DNA of 15,464 bases from JAGNNV01 sp039932395 (GCA_039932395.1 JBDTQB010000085.1:1-15464); one strand, 5' to 3'. Shown: positions 7,285-14,938, counted from the first letter of the stretch. Notes: a model not told the origin generated them from the sequence alone. Made by a program: numbers and translations.

Positions 7285-7830
7285 ATGAAGAAGAATCAAA
7301 AGGGCTTCACCCTCATCGAGCTCCTGATCGTCGTCGCGATTATCGGCATCATTGCCGCCATCGCGATCCCCTCGCTCCTTCGCGCCCGCGTTTCCGCGAA
7401 CGAAGCCGGCACCATCGGCGACATCCGCTCGGTCATCTCCGCTCAGTCGGCCTTCCAGTCGACCGCCAATGGCTGGTACGCGCCCCTCACCTGCTTGAAC
7501 AGCCCGTCTGGCTGCATCATCGGCTACTCGACGGCAGCGCCCACCTTCGCCGACAACACGATCGCGGGAAACGTCCTTCCTGTTCCGAAGAGCGGCTACA
7601 ACCGCACCTTCACCAATGGCAACCCCCCGGGCGCCCTTCCCAGCACACTCGCGAACGTCTTGGACGGTTTCTGCTACGGCGCCACGCCGTCCACCCAGAA
7701 CCAGACCGGCGTTCGTGGTTTCGGTGGTGACGCTTCCGGTCGCGTCTGCCAGAACATCACTGGTGCGGCGGAGTGCGGCGTCGCGACTCCTCCCTCCTCG
7801 CTGGCCCCGACCTGCACCGTCATTCAGTAA
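7285..7830 (+). CDS. pilA: Major type IVa prepilin PilA
   Basis: Structural subunit of the pilus fibre. The 181-aa precursor starts MKKNQKG followed by FTLIELLIVVAIIGIIAAIA, a textbook class III signal: 7-residue basic leader, cleavage after Gly7, N-methylated Phe1, Glu5 of the mature chain and a hydrophobic N-terminal helix. The continuation (IPSLLRARVSANEAGTIGDI) resembles pilins of Acidobacteriota and deltaproteobacterial lineages. The globular part is rich in Gly, Thr, Asn and Pro and holds six cysteines, enough for three disulfides. The mature length of about 174 aa is longer than the Geobacter short pilin and near classical type IVa size. It has its own sigma-54 promoter and is followed by a strong terminator, so it forms a single-gene, highly expressed transcript. 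PilD, which would process it, begins at 14984. Confidence 0.95.
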   Translation: MKKNQKGFTLIELLIVVAIIGIIAAIAIPSLLRARVSANEAGTIGDIRSVISAQSAFQSTANGWYAPLTCLNSPSGCIIGYSTAAPTFADNTIAGNVLPVPKSGYNRTFTNGNPPGALPSTLANVLDGFCYGATPSTQNQTGVRGFGGDASGRVCQNITGAAECGVATPPSSLAPTCTVIQ

Positions 7831-7839
7831 GTACCGTTT

Positions 7840-7861
7840 GAGCAGACCATCCGGTCTGTTC
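7840..7861 (+). repeat. First post-pilA hairpin
   Basis: CAGACC (7843-7848) pairs with GGTCTG (7853-7858) around the loop ATCC, with weaker extension on both sides. It lies 10 nt after the pilA stop. The same six-base arms recur in the terminator hairpin immediately downstream. Confidence 0.6.
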
Positions 7862-7864
7862 AAC

Positions 7865-7897
7865 AAAAACCCAGACCACCGTGGTCTGGGTTTTTTT
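7865..7897 (+). terminator. Rho-independent terminator after pilA
   Basis: CCCAGACCAC (7870-7879) and GTGGTCTGGG (7881-7890) form a 10-bp GC-rich stem, followed by seven T (7891-7897) and preceded by five A (7865-7869). The realistic loop is ACCGT. This is a strong intrinsic terminator for pilA; the A/T flanks may let it work in both directions. Confidence 0.9.
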
Positions 7898-7946
7898 GTG
7901 CCTCGGCTCATCGACTTCTTACAAACAAAGACAAGCCGAGAGGCAC
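7898..7946. repeat. Large inverted repeat in front of the ABC operon
   Basis: GTGCCTC (7898-7904) pairs perfectly with GAGGCAC (7940-7946). After a 2-nt bulge, GGCT (7905-7908) pairs with AGCC (7934-7937), leaving a loop of about 25 nt. It begins directly after the terminator T-tract and ends 28 nt before the ABC gene start. It may be part of the operon leader, an operator or a processing site. Confidence 0.5.
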
Positions 7947-7974
7947 TAGACTTCATTTCACCCGTTGAACATTT

Positions 7975-8853
7975 ATGCCCTCTGAATGCCTCTCCGCATC
8001 GGACGTCTTCAAGACCCAGAAGACTCCCTTTAGTCGACGGCCCGGCTTCAAGGTAGGGCCCCTGAATCTTCGGATGGCTCAAGGTGAGATTGTGGGCCTC
8101 CTCGGCGCCAATGGTGCTGGAAAGACGACGGCCCTGAAACTCCTGATGGGTCTCCTGGTTCCCGATTCAGGTTCTATCGAATTGGTCGGATTCAAGTCGA
8201 GCAACATCGAATGGCGCTCCCGAGTCGGATATCTACCCGAGCAACCCGCCTTCTACGAATATCTAACTGGGCGTGAATTCCTTCACTTTGCGGCGGAGCT
8301 TTTTGGGATTGCAAGCTCGACGAGCCGGTCAAGATCCGCCTCCCTTCTCGAGAAGGTCGGCCTGGCCGCGTCAGCGGATCGGCGGATCCGTACCTACTCC
8401 AAGGGAATGCAGCAGCGTTTGGGGATCGCTCAGGCGCTTCTCAACGAGCCCCGCCTTCTGGTCCTTGACGAGCCCATGTCCGGCCTCGATCCCATGGGAA
8501 GGCGCTTTGTTCGGGATCTCATGCTGGAACTTAGGTCTCAGGGTTGCTCGATTCTTTTCTCGACCCACGTGATTCCCGACGCAGAATTTGTTTGCGACCG
8601 CATAGCGCTCATGCGAATGGGAACCTTGCTCGCGGTTGGAACGCTTGATGAGCTCCTCGGCATCCCAAGCCAGTTTGAGGTGACTTGCACGCGAAATGCC
8701 GGGACCGAGCGGGAGACCTTTCCAGTTGCGAAAGATCAACTTCCGGAAGCGATCGCAAAGCTCCTGGCTCAAGGGGCCCACCTCGTGAGCGTGTCGCCGC
8801 TCCGAGCGTCCGTTGAAGACCTCCTCGCCCCCGCGAGAGTTCCAGTCGCATGA
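7975..8853 (+). CDS. ABC transporter ATP-binding protein (PilH-like)
   Basis: Cytoplasmic nucleotide-binding subunit of an ABC-2 type exporter. The 292-aa product has Walker A GANGAGKTT (44-52), Q-loop YLPEQPAFYEYLTG (86-99), signature YSKGMQQRLGIAQ (141-153, in place of LSGGQ, as is common in this ABC-2 branch), Walker B RLLVLDEPMSGLDP (160-173) and H-loop STHVIPDAE (196-204). About 80 residues follow the ATPase core. ATG at 7975 has no clear Shine-Dalgarno, so the start is less certain; the ATG at 8074 would leave almost no sequence before Walker A. It overlaps the permease gene by 4 nt (ATGA). Position after pilA recalls M. xanthus pilH, part of a transporter required for pilus assembly. 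That role is inferred from context; the substrate is unknown. Confidence 0.88.
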   Translation: MPSECLSASDVFKTQKTPFSRRPGFKVGPLNLRMAQGEIVGLLGANGAGKTTALKLLMGLLVPDSGSIELVGFKSSNIEWRSRVGYLPEQPAFYEYLTGREFLHFAAELFGIASSTSRSRSASLLEKVGLAASADRRIRTYSKGMQQRLGIAQALLNEPRLLVLDEPMSGLDPMGRRFVRDLMLELRSQGCSILFSTHVIPDAEFVCDRIALMRMGTLLAVGTLDELLGIPSQFEVTCTRNAGTERETFPVAKDQLPEAIAKLLAQGAHLVSVSPLRASVEDLLAPARVPVA

Positions 8854-9623
8854 GCGCCCTTCGAAGGGTTTGGGCGGTCGCCTACAACACTCACCTGGAA
8901 TCGGTGCGCCAGCGTCTCTTTTTGGGCCTCCTTGTCGTGGCCCTTTTATTGATGTCTTCCGCGCTCGTGCTCAAAGACATTTCGGTCCATCAGGATCTGA
9001 AGATTCTGATGGACATTGGCCTCGGGTCTGCCGAATTCTTCGGAACTCTCATCGCACTGTTTCTTGGGTCGGACCTGGTGAGCCGCGACGTGGAACGCCG
9101 GACTCTTCACCTGTTGCTGGTGAAACCCCTGTCTCGGACAGAGTTCATTTTCGGGCGCTATCTTGGCCTTTGTTCGACGCTTGCGACCTGCACAGTGCTG
9201 CTGGCCCTGGGCCTGGCTATGGCTCTGTGGGCGGCCCACGGCGTATTCTCACTGGGCCTCTTGAAGGCGTTCTATTCCATCTTTTTGCAGCTCGCACTGA
9301 CCGGTGTCGTCGGCGCCTTCCTGTCCTGCCTGGGGTCCCGGCCGCTCGCGCTGATGGGTTCCACCATCATCTGCATTCTCGGCCGCATGTCGGACGTGCT
9401 GAAGAACGCCTCTCTTGTTCTCGAGGGCTTTCCCGACTGGCTCGGTCAGGCCTTGTATCGCGTCCTCCCCAATTTCCAAATTTTCGATCTGAAGAGCCGC
9501 GCGGTCTATGGCGACGAAATCCCTACTGCGTTGCTTTCCTATCTCACTATGTATGACATCGCCTATTCGGTCTTTCTCCTCGCCCTTGCCGCCATTGCGT
9601 TTAGAAACCGCGATTTGAAATGA
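8850..9623 (+). CDS. ABC-2 type transporter permease (PilI-like)
   Basis: Membrane subunit partnering the preceding ATPase. The 257-aa product has about six hydrophobic segments (roughly 22-40, 60-75, 105-130, 136-160, 166-180 and 235-250). It carries the ABC-2 permease motif SRDVERRTLHLLLVKPLSRT (78-97) followed by FIFGRYLGL, and a conserved-looking LPNFQIFDLK (206-215) near the end. Its start overlaps the ATPase gene and its stop overlaps the next gene, both as ATGA, so the three are translationally coupled. By order it corresponds to PilI of the Myxococcus PilGHI exporter; no substrate can be read from the sequence. Confidence 0.85.
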   Translation: MSALRRVWAVAYNTHLESVRQRLFLGLLVVALLLMSSALVLKDISVHQDLKILMDIGLGSAEFFGTLIALFLGSDLVSRDVERRTLHLLLVKPLSRTEFIFGRYLGLCSTLATCTVLLALGLAMALWAAHGVFSLGLLKAFYSIFLQLALTGVVGAFLSCLGSRPLALMGSTIICILGRMSDVLKNASLVLEGFPDWLGQALYRVLPNFQIFDLKSRAVYGDEIPTALLSYLTMYDIAYSVFLLALAAIAFRNRDLK

Positions 9624-10474
9624 AGTCCCTGCTGCTCGCGATGGCTGTGGCGGGCGGAGCGGTGCTGGCCGTGCAGCCTCCTATCGAGCAGGCCCTGACT
9701 GCGATGGGACCGGAGCCCGACGCACACAGTGTCTGGACGGGTCCAGTTGTGCGTTCTCTGAGCGTCGGTTTCTCAGATGTGCTCGCCGATCTCTACTGGC
9801 TCCGCGCTGTGCAGTGCTACGGGCGGCAAAAGATCGACGGCACCTATGGTTCGTTCGCGGACCTTGAGCCGCTCCTCCAGACCGCCGCTGCCCTCGATCC
9901 TCGTTTTGAAATGGTTTACCGCTATGGCGCGGTGTTTCTTTCCGAACCCACTCCCGTCGGCGCCGGAAAGCCCAAGGCAGGCGTTGCGCTCCTGAAACAA
10001 GGCGCCGACGCCAATCCCCTCAACTGGCGACTCCGACAAGAGGAAGGACTTTTTACCTTCTTCTATCTGAATGATCCCTTGGGCGCAGCGGAGATTTTGA
10101 AGAGCGCTAGTTTGATTCCGGACGCGCCGTTTTGGATGAACTCTTTGGCCGCGCAGATTCTTAGCAACGGTGGCGAGATCGAGGCCGCTCTTCAGATGTG
10201 GACGATTCTCTACGAGCGATCGGAGCCCGGCCTTTTGAGAGACAACGCGGCCAGTCAGGTCCGGGTGGCCCAGAACCGGCTCCTTGCCAAAAGGCTGCAG
10301 GAGAAGGTGAAGGCGTATCGCGAGAAGAGCGGCGACCAGACCTCCAGTTTGGAGCGATTGAAGGAACTTGGCGTGATCGAAACGTTCGTCGACTTGGTCG
10401 GCGTCCCGTTCGAATTCGACGCGGCGCAAGGGGTGGTGCGAGTTTCGCGAGAATCTAGTCTGTGGCGAAGATAG
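9620..10474 (+). CDS. Membrane-anchored TPR-like protein of the ABC operon (PilG-like candidate)
   Basis: The 284-aa product begins with a short hydrophobic segment (MKSLLLAMAVAGGAVLAV, 1-18), a signal peptide or membrane anchor, so the rest is probably periplasmic. The body is helical and TPR-like: FSDVLADLYWLRAVQCYG (51-68), ALDPRFEMVYRYGAVFLSE (91-109) and further helical pairs to about 215. A short C-terminal segment (about 230-280) contains GVPFEFDAAQGVV. The ADLYWLRAVQ and LDPRF...YRYGA pattern recalls TPR proteins that accompany ABC transporters beside pil genes. The gene overlaps the permease by 4 nt. In M. xanthus the third member of this set, PilG, is also membrane-associated and needed for piliation, though there it precedes pilH. 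The assignment rests on context and fold, not on a specific motif. Confidence 0.7.
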   Translation: MKSLLLAMAVAGGAVLAVQPPIEQALTAMGPEPDAHSVWTGPVVRSLSVGFSDVLADLYWLRAVQCYGRQKIDGTYGSFADLEPLLQTAAALDPRFEMVYRYGAVFLSEPTPVGAGKPKAGVALLKQGADANPLNWRLRQEEGLFTFFYLNDPLGAAEILKSASLIPDAPFWMNSLAAQILSNGGEIEAALQMWTILYERSEPGLLRDNAASQVRVAQNRLLAKRLQEKVKAYREKSGDQTSSLERLKELGVIETFVDLVGVPFEFDAAQGVVRVSRESSLWRR

Positions 10475-10475
10475 C

Positions 10476-11948
10476 TTGCCCGGCCCTGGTCTCCAATCGG
10501 ATTCGAATCTAGACGAGGGGTCCGGCGAGAACCCAAGATTGAAGCTGCTTGTGGGGGCGCTTGTGTTCGCGTTGGTTTTCGCGGTCGCGTTCACCCAGAG
10601 AGGCATTCCTTTGGGCTTCGCCGGGGGGAGCGTCGATGGGGACTGGTTCGATCTGGGAGCCAATCTTGCCACCTACGGAGTCCTGGGTTTTGGGAACGAG
10701 CCCCTTGTTTATAGACCGCCCGGGTTCCCCGCGTTTGTCGCGCTCGTCCTGAAAGTCGTCGTTGACCCAGCGTCGAACTCAGATGACATCCTCAACACCA
10801 GAGGACCGAGCGGGGTCTTGACGGCGCAGGCCATAGTTCTGGCAATCGGCGCCGTCGAGTTGTTTCTATTGATGGCGCTCCGCCTGAGGCTATTCACCGC
10901 CTTCGCCGCGGCGCTCCTTTTCGGAACCAATCCATATTCGTTGGCGGTGGCGAGTCTTGTTCACTACGACGTCCTCGCCTGGGCGGCAATCCTGATGCTT
11001 CTCCTGGCCCTTGACCGCGCGTTTCAGATCCCGGACGCACGAGTTGCGCTCGCCGCCTTCTTCGGTGCGGGTTGCGTTCTCGCGGCAGGAGCGCTCATTC
11101 GTCCGGTCGCCATGCTCGCTCCATTTTTTCTTGTCGCGGTCTTTTGGGCCCGGAAGAACGGAAGCGCAAGGTGGAAAGCCTACGCCACGTTTTTGGCGGG
11201 ATTCGCGGTCGTGCTTCTTCCGTGGACCGCGCGCAACTTTGTTGTGACCGGACGCGTCCTTCCGGTTCATGCGCAAGGATGGACCGCGACTTTCGTGAGC
11301 AGCGCGACGGCCATGGTGCGAAATCCTGACGTGTACGAGTGGAACGCGGTTGCGCGGCGCTACTACCTGCCCCTCTATAAACGGGTCACGGGTGAGGAAA
11401 CGATCGAGACGGGAACGTACGCGCGCAACGTGATAGCACTCGAGGATGCCGCACGGGCCGCGACGTTTGTGAATCTTCGCGCGAAGCCCCATATCTATTT
11501 GCTGAATGTTTTCACCGGGGCGAAGGCATTGTGTACCCAGATCAACGCCGGGATCCTCACGATCTACACCAAAGCACAAACAAGGACCCCGTTCAGACCC
11601 GAGTGGATAGCGGCAGGCTCCAGAGACAACATCCTCCGCGGTCCTGAAGGCGATTCCTTTCGCTTTCTGCACGACTTGCTGGGGTTGACGGGCGTGTTTG
11701 GCGTCTGCTTGGCGCTCAAGCGTCGCGACCCGTTTCTGGCCGTACCGGTGGCCATTGCTCTGACCATCGTCGCCACCCACGCTCTGTCGTACCTGGACTA
11801 CTACTACTATGCCGTGAAGATGCCGTTTCTGGTTCTCTTTGGGTTTTACGGAGTGGATATGCTGCCCCGAGCCCCTCGCCTCGCCTTGATCGTTTCTTTG
11901 CTCGGACTGAGTGCGACGCTGAGCTGGCTGATGGGATTTTTTTCGTGA
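10476..11948 (+). CDS. GT39-like polytopic glycosyltransferase (GT-C fold)
   Basis: Integral inner-membrane protein of 490 aa with about ten membrane segments. Family features: an acidic patch after the first segment (D54, D56 in SVDGDWFDLGANLATYG), YRPPGFPAF (79-87) and LPWTARNFVVTGR (238-250), a hallmark of GT39/PMT/ArnT-like enzymes that use polyprenyl-phosphate sugars on the periplasmic side. TTG at 10476 lies 1 nt after the preceding stop, suggesting coupling to the ABC operon. No good ribosome binding site is seen, and TTG at 10539 would also keep the first membrane helix, so the start is uncertain. The acceptor is unknown; pilin or a surface glycan is possible from context. Its stop codon abuts that of the convergent downstream gene. 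Confidence 0.8.
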   Translation: MPGPGLQSDSNLDEGSGENPRLKLLVGALVFALVFAVAFTQRGIPLGFAGGSVDGDWFDLGANLATYGVLGFGNEPLVYRPPGFPAFVALVLKVVVDPASNSDDILNTRGPSGVLTAQAIVLAIGAVELFLLMALRLRLFTAFAAALLFGTNPYSLAVASLVHYDVLAWAAILMLLLALDRAFQIPDARVALAAFFGAGCVLAAGALIRPVAMLAPFFLVAVFWARKNGSARWKAYATFLAGFAVVLLPWTARNFVVTGRVLPVHAQGWTATFVSSATAMVRNPDVYEWNAVARRYYLPLYKRVTGEETIETGTYARNVIALEDAARAATFVNLRAKPHIYLLNVFTGAKALCTQINAGILTIYTKAQTRTPFRPEWIAAGSRDNILRGPEGDSFRFLHDLLGLTGVFGVCLALKRRDPFLAVPVAIALTIVATHALSYLDYYYYAVKMPFLVLFGFYGVDMLPRAPRLALIVSLLGLSATLSWLMGFFS

Positions 11949-14066
11949 TCAGCGCGCCTGCTGAAAGGCCCGATAGTAGTACGAGGCATATGTTCCTTCG
12001 ACGGTCAGAGTCGTCATCGGTGGAGTCAGCATGGCCGAGGGGATTTGATACAGAACTTCGTTCCAGCCCTGGACAAGAGTCGTCTTGATCCAATCGGTCC
12101 GGCCTCGAGACGTGTTGAAGCGGACGACGCTCTCGGTCATATGCATTTCCAGGCGTCGTTCGCCTTCCGGATGACGGAGCCGGGCCGACGGTTCCGGATT
12201 CGTGCGGACAACGATCCATAGGTCGGAACTCGCCTGCGGGGTATCGAGCGTCATTTCCTCGCTCCCGATGATGATCCTTCCGCCATCGGCAAGAACCGTC
12301 CCCGCCCCGCGCCCCGTGCCGGTGTAGGTGTCGAGCTTCAGCGTCGCGAACAGGCTGCGAGTGCCGACGGACGAGCGCCACCGATAGTGATGGGCCCGTT
12401 CATCCAGAGGATCCGTCACATTGAGAGTGTCCACTTCCTTCAGAGTCGCTGGCACATCAGCGCTGATCAGGGACGATTGACGTCCGAGAAGGTCGCTGCG
12501 AGTTGGATAGATCGCAAGCTCAGACGACGCAAGGCTGCTGGTCACGAAGAGCGGTGGCCCACCCACGAGCGCCTCCCACGCGGGAGAACTGTCGATGTAA
12601 GAGTTGGATGCGATGAGGTAGGGCGGCAAGGGGCCGGCGCCCTTTCGGCTCAGAAGTTCAAACGCCGAGGCCTCGGTCTCCACGGGAAGGATCTCCGAGA
12701 ATCCAGGGCTGACCACCCCACTGAGGTTGACGCTGCGCCGCCCCGTCCGGTACTCGATGGAAACGCCGTTGCTTAGAAACGAAGCGTTCTCCGGCAGCTT
12801 TTTTAGGATGAAGTCGAAGACCGCCTCGTCCTGTCTGTAGACCGAAGAAGCGGCGTCCGCGTAGACGAGGGCGAAGCGCGCCACACTCAGCAGCCCGAAC
12901 ACGACGGACACCGCGGCAAGGGAGCGGAAGATTCTGACTGCAGGCGAGTCGAGCGGTACGGCGAGAGCGTCGCTCACGCTCTTCAGGCCGGTGCAGAACA
13001 GAACCAGCAGGGGTGGCAAGGTGAAAAGCACGTAACGGTTTGAGTGGACGCCCATGTGAATCGTCGGGGTGATGGCGATGATGGTCGCCAGAGAGGCCAC
13101 GAGAAAACCGAGCGCTCGACGCGTCTCTCTCTCTCGTCGAAGCAACGCGATGCCGACGAAGATCAGGAGAAGCGGGGGCGCGTAGAACGGCGCGTTGCCG
13201 CTTCCCAAGCCAAGTCTTGCGGTCGATGGGTAGAAGCCGAGGAGGACCCCTCGCAAGAGGTCACTCCAGTATTCGACAGAGAACACGGCCGCGGAAAAAA
13301 GCCCCCAGTTCTCGGAGAGAAGCTTTTGAGAGAACGATGTGTTCGCCGCGGAGCCGGTGAAGATGCGCACGAGGGTGGCACTCGCGACACCGCAGGCCAC
13401 CGGAAGCAGCCACCGAACGTTCAGCCTCCACCTCCCCTCCTGACGTTTCGCATCCCAGATCAGCCACACCGCCAGGACGGACACGAGAAGCAGCGCCTCT
13501 GGTCGCGTGAACGCGAGCAGGCAGGCGGGCAGAATAAAACGGGTTCCGCTGCCGGAATCAGATGGCTCAATCCAGGTCCGGAAGAGCCACATCGCAAGGA
13601 ACAGGACGAGAGCGATATCGGCTCCGTAGTGAAATGACCAGGCGAGAGGTCCATTGAGCAAGATCAGCACCGCGCTCAGCATCGCGACATCCGCGGACGG
13701 GGAAAGACATCGGCTGGCTCGATAGGCCTGCAGCGCAGTCAGCACCGCGAACACCGCGCCCGACAGGATCGCGAAGGCGATGAGGCCTTCCCCCCGAAAT
13801 CCGACGAGATGAGCGACCGCGAGGAAGACGGTGTGAAGCAGACTCGTCGCACCGGTCGTTGGAGCGTCGCCCACATTGAACTGAAAGGGATGACCCTCAG
13901 CGAACCCCTTTGCGTATTGCGCGATCAGGTAGAGATCGGCGACCTGAGGTACGAAATGCCCATCCGTTTCCACAAGCATCGAGCCAAGAAAAATGATCGA
14001 GACGGCGATGCCAAGGAGAGCAATCTTGAGGTGTGGCCGAGGTTCTGGGACCTGCGGGTCACTCAT
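11949..14066 (-). CDS. Large GT-C-like membrane protein with periplasmic C-terminal extension
   Basis: The 705-aa product has a polytopic N-terminal part (about 11-410) and a long soluble C-terminal part (about 411-705). The first periplasmic loop reads VADLYLIAQYAKGFAEGHPF (42-61) and continues into FNVGDAPTTGATSLLHTV, matching the D-x-Y...A...GHG...N.G....G.TS pattern of GT-C glycosyltransferases, with D44 as likely catalytic acid. HSNRYVLFTLPPL (341-353) is the usual late membrane-loop motif. The C-terminal part includes LNVTDPLDERAHHYRW (548-563) and beta-rich sequence to the end, looking like an added carbohydrate-binding-type domain. ATG at 14066 overlaps the stop of the FkbM gene (ATGA), so both form one minus-strand operon. 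Function is family-level only; role in pilin or envelope glycan transfer is inferred. Confidence 0.7.
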   Translation of the reverse strand: MSDPQVPEPRPHLKIALLGIAVSIIFLGSMLVETDGHFVPQVADLYLIAQYAKGFAEGHPFQFNVGDAPTTGATSLLHTVFLAVAHLVGFRGEGLIAFAILSGAVFAVLTALQAYRASRCLSPSADVAMLSAVLILLNGPLAWSFHYGADIALVLFLAMWLFRTWIEPSDSGSGTRFILPACLLAFTRPEALLLVSVLAVWLIWDAKRQEGRWRLNVRWLLPVACGVASATLVRIFTGSAANTSFSQKLLSENWGLFSAAVFSVEYWSDLLRGVLLGFYPSTARLGLGSGNAPFYAPPLLLIFVGIALLRRERETRRALGFLVASLATIIAITPTIHMGVHSNRYVLFTLPPLLVLFCTGLKSVSDALAVPLDSPAVRIFRSLAAVSVVFGLLSVARFALVYADAASSVYRQDEAVFDFILKKLPENASFLSNGVSIEYRTGRRSVNLSGVVSPGFSEILPVETEASAFELLSRKGAGPLPPYLIASNSYIDSSPAWEALVGGPPLFVTSSLASSELAIYPTRSDLLGRQSSLISADVPATLKEVDTLNVTDPLDERAHHYRWRSSVGTRSLFATLKLDTYTGTGRGAGTVLADGGRIIIGSEEMTLDTPQASSDLWIVVRTNPEPSARLRHPEGERRLEMHMTESVVRFNTSRGRTDWIKTTLVQGWNEVLYQIPSAMLTPPMTTLTVEGTYASYYYRAFQQAR

Positions 14067-14938
14067 TCCGCTTGCCGCAGAGGGAAAGCGACGACATTGA
14101 TTGAGCCTTCACGCGGGATCAACGCCCGCAGGGCAGCGGGGTCGGTTGGAAGGGGTCGCTTGGAACTGAGGGGCCGGAATCCGTAACCGCTGTCCGTGAG
14201 AAGTCGCACCATCCGATCGAACTTGTCAGTTGGATGGAATACGTAGGGAGCAAGCTCCATCACCAGGGTGGGGCGATCCCTTGCGAGAAGCCTAACCGCT
14301 CCCTCGATCACTTCGAGCTCATGGCCATCGACATCCATCTTGATGAGCGCGATCGGCGAACGACCCGAACGATCCACCGCTTCGTCGAGCGTCGTCACGG
14401 TCGCTCCGGTGGTCTGCATCGTGCGGCTGCCCATCTTCACGTCGTCAGCAACGCCGCCATCGACCGGCCAGCTTGATCCCAGCCCCGCCAGGGGTGCTTC
14501 ACTCGATGTTGCCCCTAGGAAAACCTGACGAACCTCCACTCGCTTCTCAAGATCCGGATTCGAGCGCAGATTCGCCTTGAGTTTGGCGACGGCGAAATCG
14601 GTGGGCTCAAACGCGATCACGTGTCCCGTTGGTCCCACCAGTCGTGCCAGATGGAGGGTGTGAGCGCCCACGTTGGCGCCGATATCCAACACCACGTCGC
14701 CTTCCCGAACCCGAGAGCGAAGTGCTTTGAGAGTGTCCCGTTCAAATGCTCCCACCGTATAGATGGTGAGATCGATGCCTTCCCGGAGGTCGAGATTCCA
14801 GGTCAGGCCCTGTCGCCTCACCGTCACCTGGTCGATGCCGCCGAACGGGCGTCTCACGGCTTTCAGTGTGGAATAGAGCTTCTGGGCGATGCGGATCTTG
14901 GTGGCGGTGCTCAACACGAGAAGGCGAGCTTCAGTCAT
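14063..14938 (-). CDS. FkbM-family SAM-dependent methyltransferase
   Basis: Likely methylates hydroxyl groups on a sugar or other secondary metabolite, as FkbM enzymes do. The 291-aa product has SAM-binding motif I VVLDIGANVGAHTL (82-95), the acidic loop FEPTDFAVAKLKANL (110-124) and the FkbM signature LIKMDVDGHELEVIEGA (188-204), followed by LVMELAPYVF (215-224). The length is typical. It is the first gene of a two-gene minus-strand operon with the GT-C protein, so an O-methylated glycan is a reasonable guess for its product. ATG at 14938 lacks a clear Shine-Dalgarno. It is divergent from pilD, with only 45 bases between the starts. Confidence 0.9.
   Translation of the reverse strand: MTEARLLVLSTATKIRIAQKLYSTLKAVRRPFGGIDQVTVRRQGLTWNLDLREGIDLTIYTVGAFERDTLKALRSRVREGDVVLDIGANVGAHTLHLARLVGPTGHVIAFEPTDFAVAKLKANLRSNPDLEKRVEVRQVFLGATSSEAPLAGLGSSWPVDGGVADDVKMGSRTMQTTGATVTTLDEAVDRSGRSPIALIKMDVDGHELEVIEGAVRLLARDRPTLVMELAPYVFHPTDKFDRMVRLLTDSGYGFRPLSSKRPLPTDPAALRALIPREGSINVVAFPLRQAE

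Noticed and set aside
7919..7952. Possible sigma-70 promoter before the ABC operon (TTACAA ... TAGACT)
   Set aside because: The spacing is 22 nt and both hexamers are poor, so it is not convincing.
7183..8082. 299-codon open frame on the minus strand covering pilA
   Set aside because: It crosses pilA, its promoter and its terminator. The translation is Arg/Gly/Asp-rich without motifs, as expected of a GC-rich shadow.
8813..9556. 247-codon plus-strand frame over the ABC genes
   Set aside because: It overlaps the permease in another frame. The permease has ABC-2 motifs and coupled overlaps on both sides; this frame has neither.
10890..11780. 296-codon minus-strand frame in the GT39-like gene
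   Set aside because: Charged, motif-free shadow of a clear membrane glycosyltransferase.
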